NCBI RefSeq assembly: GCF_004765815.2
Contig: NZ_ML974128.1
Location: 501,077-565,076 of the forward strand
Source: Halorussus salinus
GTDB taxonomy: Archaea; Halobacteriota; Halobacteria; Halobacteriales; Haladaptataceae
Length of the DNA stretch: 64,000 nt
Direction of reading: 5' to 3'
Positions 61,189 to 64,000 of the stretch are shown here, in pieces. The notes beneath the pieces were generated by a model. It searched no databases and had not been told where the DNA came from. It was given only the letters and a program-made list of their open reading frames with translations. The number at the start of each line of letters is the position of its first letter. Positions within the stretch are counted from its first letter, which is position 1. The position numbers were made by a program, and so were the translations under genes.

Positions 61189-61869
61189 TCAGTACTCCCA
61201 GAGCCGCGCGATACGGGAGTCGATTTCGGGATGGGCGTCGCGCAGCGTCTCGGCGTCTCGCTCGCCGCCGACGTTGACGACGTGGACCTCGCCCCGGCGG
61301 TCGCCGTACACGTCTTGGAAGTCGTAGACGACGCCGACGACGGTGGTGTCGTCGGGAACGTCGTCGCTCTCGCGGAGGAGTTCGACCTGCCTATCGACGT
61401 TGTACTCCACGAGTCGGTTGATGGCTTCGTCTCGGTCCAGACCGTCGGGAAGCTCCTCGACGCCCGATTCGAGGCGCGGGGCCAGCAGGTCGATACAGTG
61501 TTCGATGCCCGGCGAGTCCGAGAGGCCGTCGGTCAGCGCGTCGTAGGTCGCCGTGACCGCGCCACAACCGGTGTGGCCGACGACGACGGCGGTGTCCGTG
61601 CCGGTGTGTGCGATGGGGTAGAGAACGTCGCCCGAGACGACTTCGCCCGCGTCGGTCCGCTGGACGACGCGGTTGCCGATGTTGCTACAGGTGAAGACGT
61701 GGCCCGGTTCGTCGTTGTTCCACATCGCGTCCTGCAAGACCCGCGAGTCCGAACAACAGACCGTGACCGCATCCGGGTGTTGGGAGTCCTGTACGTCGCC
61801 GAAGCGCGATTGGAACTGCTCGGCGTGGTCGGCGTTGCCTTCGAGGAGTTCGATGACCGTCTCCTGCAT
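61189..61869 (-). CDS. Beta-class carbonic anhydrase
   Basis: 226 residues. Zinc ligands are in place: C39 with D41 and R43 in CSDSR, H99 and C102 in GHTGCGAV. NIGNRV is present at about 63-68. The enzyme interconverts CO2 and bicarbonate. The TATA-like GTAATTTTC sits about 25 nt before its start; leaderless. The function is certain, the physiological role (carbon supply or pH) is not. Confidence 0.94.
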   Translation of the reverse strand: MQETVIELLEGNADHAEQFQSRFGDVQDSQHPDAVTVCCSDSRVLQDAMWNNDEPGHVFTCSNIGNRVVQRTDAGEVVSGDVLYPIAHTGTDTAVVVGHTGCGAVTATYDALTDGLSDSPGIEHCIDLLAPRLESGVEELPDGLDRDEAINRLVEYNVDRQVELLRESDDVPDDTTVVGVVYDFQDVYGDRRGEVHVVNVGGERDAETLRDAHPEIDSRIARLWEY

Positions 61870-61970
61870 GCTCGGACCGACGGACTCGGGGAAAATTACT
61901 CCTCGGGTTCGGACTCACTGGCGAGCGAACGTGTCGCGTCGCGCTCCGATTCGGCCCCGTCGCGCCCCCG

Positions 61971-62390
61971 TTATCGCTGTTCGGGGTGGACCGACCGCCG
62001 AGGAGTCGCGGCCGAGTCGGGCGACGAGTCGTGGTAGAACGAGAGTAGTTCCTCCAAGAGTACCGCGTCGCGGTCCGCGGGGTCGTAGTGGTGGTCGATG
62101 AAGTCCTCGGCGTCTTGGACGTTCCCGCGGAGCGCGTGTTTGCGGACGAAGAGAACCGATTCGAGGAAGGAGAGCCCCTCGCCCTCCGAGGGACCGGCGT
62201 CGCGGATGAGCGCGTCCTCCAACTCCTCGAAATCCAGCGTCTCCGGTTCGAAGTCCGGGTCGAGTTGCGCGAGGACGTACTCCGAGCAGAAGCGGTGGAA
62301 CTCCGATTTGCTCTCGACGACGCCCTCCTCGACGAGTGCTTCGATTTCCTCGACGACGGGTTCGGGAAATCGGACGGTACTCTTGACCAT
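61971..62390 (-). CDS. Ribbon-helix-helix (CopG/MetJ-type) transcriptional regulator
   Basis: 139 residues. The first 40 are a ribbon-helix-helix DNA-binding domain: VKSTVRFPEPVVEEIEALVEEG, then a second helix with SKSEFHRFCSEYVLAQ. The rest is acidic and helical (LDFEELEDALI, VRKHALRGNVQDAEDF). The C-terminal tail (SSPDSAATPRRSVHPEQR) is basic and disordered. Targets are unknown; no obvious palindrome is next to it. Confidence 0.85.
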   Translation of the reverse strand: MVKSTVRFPEPVVEEIEALVEEGVVESKSEFHRFCSEYVLAQLDPDFEPETLDFEELEDALIRDAGPSEGEGLSFLESVLFVRKHALRGNVQDAEDFIDHHYDPADRDAVLLEELLSFYHDSSPDSAATPRRSVHPEQR

Positions 62391-62412
62391 GTGTCTACAC
62401 TATTCTCAAGGC

Positions 62413-62424
62413 TGTTAAATAAAC
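62413..62424 (-). promoter_or_regulatory. TATA-type promoter of the RHH gene
   Basis: GGTTTATTTAAC on the minus strand about 23-34 nt before the ATG at 62390; leaderless transcription likely. Confidence 0.58.
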
Positions 62425-62560
62425 CTTGGCAACAGCTGACTCGGGTGGCCGAGAGATGCCGTTCGCTGGCCCGCTGGGGCTTTTCCCGGCGCATCTGGTT
62501 TCGGGAAGGCCCGAAAAACCTGACCCATACTTCCTTGGTTGTGCATTGTCTACATCACTC

Positions 62561-62731
62561 ATGGCCACCTGCAAGGAGTGCGGCGAGAAACTGGTCGGCA
62601 CGCGTGGCTGTTCGTACTGCGAAGGCACGTTCTGTCCGCACCACCAACTCCCGGAGAATCACGACTGTCCGGGTATCAAGCACCTGAACAAGACCGGCAA
62701 CCGCTTCGACAGCGGCTTCGACGGGTCGTAG
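62561..62731 (+). CDS. AN1-type zinc finger protein
   Basis: 56 residues from the ATG at 62561: CKECGEKLVGTRGCSYCEGTF followed by CPHHQLPENHDCPGI. The Cys/His order matches the AN1 zinc-finger pattern, as found in small haloarchaeal proteins. AN1 proteins in eukaryotes act in protein quality control; here the partner is unknown. Confidence 0.85.
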   Translation: MATCKECGEKLVGTRGCSYCEGTFCPHHQLPENHDCPGIKHLNKTGNRFDSGFDGS

Positions 62732-62732
62732 T

Positions 62733-62860
62733 CGGCAGTTGCCGGAGTTGGAAACCGCCGGAATCGGAGAATCCCGGAATTGGAGGGGAACCGAAATCGG
62801 AAATTCCGGGACCGGAAGTCGCTGAAACCGGAGACAGTCGGTTCGGAATCGCGATTTCGA
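62733..62860 (+). repeat. Degenerate GGAA-rich repeat
   Basis: After the AN1 gene the DNA repeats a short theme such as CCGGAATCGGAGAAT and CCGGAATTGGAGG with a period near 12-14 bases and many changes. There is no hairpin and no reading frame. The rest of the gap to 62997 holds nothing assignable. Confidence 0.5.
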
Positions 62861-62997
62861 CTCCGAGGCTCCGAGGAGGAGGTCCCGACGAGCGGCGACA
62901 GTTCCGACACCACCGACCCGCTCAATAGCACTCTCGAACCACCGTAGAAGAACGAAAATATTGCTTTCGACTCACTCTCTCATTCCGACGGCCGCGC

Positions 62998-63810
62998 TCA
63001 GAACCGCTCGGCGAGTCCGTCCAGCGCCTCGTGATGCTCGGTCGTGTGGGGCGCGGTCAGCGGCGAGACGCTTATTTTCCCCTCAAAGACCGCCCGGCGG
63101 TCGGTGCCCTCGGGGTCCGAGAGCGCGTCGCCGTCCATCTGCTCCCACGTCCGGTCGTGGAGCGTCACCACGCCGTCCTCCTCGGTCGCGTCCATGTCGT
63201 AGACGTGGGAGGGCCGCGTGACTTCCATCGGCGTGCGGTTCCCGGTCGTCGCCTCGCGGCCACCGTCTTCGACCGCGCTCGCGTCGTTCGGCAAGGGGCC
63301 GTTGACGTTCAGATACTCGGCCTCCTCGAAGACGCCCGCCTCGGGCGCGCGCTCCACGAGGTAGCGGACCGACTCCGCGACTTCGGCGTACTCCTCGACG
63401 GTCGTGTCGCGGGGCCACTCGCTTTGGGGGATGTGGAGCGACGCCGCGATTGCGGGGACGCCGAAGAACGCCGCCTCGACCGCGGCGCTGACGGTGCCCG
63501 AGCGGCCGAGGACGTACGCGCCGATGTTCGCGCCCTCGTTGATGCCCGAGACCACGATGTCGGGGTAGGGACCGAGTTCCGCGAGTCCCGCGACCACGCA
63601 GTCGGAGGGCGTGCCCTCGACGGCGTAGCCGAGTTCGTGTTCCTCGACGGGGACCTCGTAGGTCATCGCCCGGCCGACCGCGCTCTGGTCGTCGGCGGGC
63701 GCGACCGTCGTGACGTTGCCGACCTCCGAGAGGGCGTCGTAGAGCGCGCGGATGCCGGGGCTGTCTATCCCGTCGTCGTTCGTCAGCAGGATTTCGAGGG
63801 ATTCGCTCAT
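62998..63810 (-). CDS. surE: 5'/3'-nucleotidase SurE
   Basis: 270 residues from the ATG at 63810. SurE motifs: LLTNDDGIDSPGIRAL (metal-binding DD), PSDCVVAGLAELG, DIVVSGINEGANIG and VSAAVEAAFFGVPA. The enzyme dephosphorylates nucleoside monophosphates. It is preceded by a short gap (63811-63918) with a T-rich stretch but no clear promoter. Confidence 0.94.
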   Translation of the reverse strand: MSESLEILLTNDDGIDSPGIRALYDALSEVGNVTTVAPADDQSAVGRAMTYEVPVEEHELGYAVEGTPSDCVVAGLAELGPYPDIVVSGINEGANIGAYVLGRSGTVSAAVEAAFFGVPAIAASLHIPQSEWPRDTTVEEYAEVAESVRYLVERAPEAGVFEEAEYLNVNGPLPNDASAVEDGGREATTGNRTPMEVTRPSHVYDMDATEEDGVVTLHDRTWEQMDGDALSDPEGTDRRAVFEGKISVSPLTAPHTTEHHEALDGLAERF

Positions 63811-63918
63811 GTGTCCGTGGTTGCGGGGGCCGGTCAAAAGTCCTACCGCTCTCGGTGCCGCGCTCGCGGGACCTCGAATCGCTCGCCGACCGAATCGGAA
63901 AAGAGACGCCGCGAGAAC

Positions 63919-64000
63919 TCAGAACCGGACGTAGACCATCACGAAGATAATCGCCAACTGGAGCGCGCCCTGCACGCCCGCCAACTTCGCGTTGCGCATC
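63919..64000 (-). CDS. C-terminal end of a membrane protein (partial)
   Basis: The minus strand ends here in MRNAKLAGVQGALQLAIIFV plus MVYVRF and a TGA at 63919-63921. The fragment is one hydrophobic helix with a short basic start. The rest lies beyond the window, so neither the start nor the product can be given; the internal ATG may or may not be the true start. Confidence 0.45.
   Translation of the reverse strand, partial: MRNAKLAGVQGALQLAIIFVMVYVRF

Overview
This window is chromosomal DNA from a haloarchaeon (class Halobacteria). The evidence is high GC with strongly GC-biased third codon positions, very acidic proteins, many twin-arginine (Tat) signal peptides, short AT-rich TATA promoters about 25-35 nt before often leaderless genes, and a set of archaeal or haloarchaeal core genes: SBDS, aIF2-beta, Cdc48, the rpa1-rpap1-rpe operon, UPF0179, UPF0212, UPF0058, DUF357 and FUN14. 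The genus cannot be fixed from the sequence alone. No rRNA, tRNA, CRISPR array or provirus was found.

Layout. 1-5.9 kb: start of an S9-type peptidase (cut by the window edge), a Gly-rich secreted peptide, an amidohydrolase, a membrane protein and a large secreted beta-propeller protein. 5.9-13.7 kb (minus): one operon prkA1-prkA2-DUF444/VWA-spoVR, the archaeal form of the YeaG/YeaH/YcgB stress kinase module. 13.7-18.2 kb: small conserved genes, PsiE-like and SBDS. 18.3-19.8 kb: a solo IS200/IS605-type TnpB element with folded ends, next to DUF2209-hflX. 21.7-24.8 kb: membrane proteins, then nnr-moaC. 25.2-26.7 and 32.1-32.8 kb: two genes for highly disordered Arg-rich proteins. 26.8-31.9 kb: acylphosphatase, SRPBCC protein, zinc alcohol dehydrogenase, OGG-type glycosylase, UPF0212, UPF0058 and aIF2-beta. 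32.9-38.9 kb: secreted protein, DUF357, a glutaredoxin-thioredoxin reductase fusion, a TetR-MATE pair with a palindromic operator, and a riboflavin-pathway reductase. 39-49.9 kb: membrane and secreted proteins, rpa1-rpap1-rpe, truncated hemoglobin, methyltransferase and an Lhr-type helicase. 50-57.3 kb: Tat and lipo-proteins, YihY/BrkB, a HalOD1 protein and Cdc48. 57.3-64 kb: small zinc proteins, archaeal shikimate kinase-chorismate mutase, beta carbonic anhydrase, an RHH regulator, SurE and a gene fragment.

The most unusual signal is non-coding. Two intergenic segments 55 kb apart (2617-2771 plus; 57642-57794 minus) share seven short identical blocks in the same order over about 155 bp. Each starts with a perfect GC-rich hairpin whose stem sequence differs between copies, and both end in the same 12-nt motif. 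A third, repeat-expanded relative lies at 24866-25081. This looks like a dispersed structured DNA/RNA element family with no terminal inverted repeats and no coding capacity. Other points of interest are the two disordered Arg-rich proteins, each with unusual sequence in front of it, and the hairpin-rich ends of the TnpB element.
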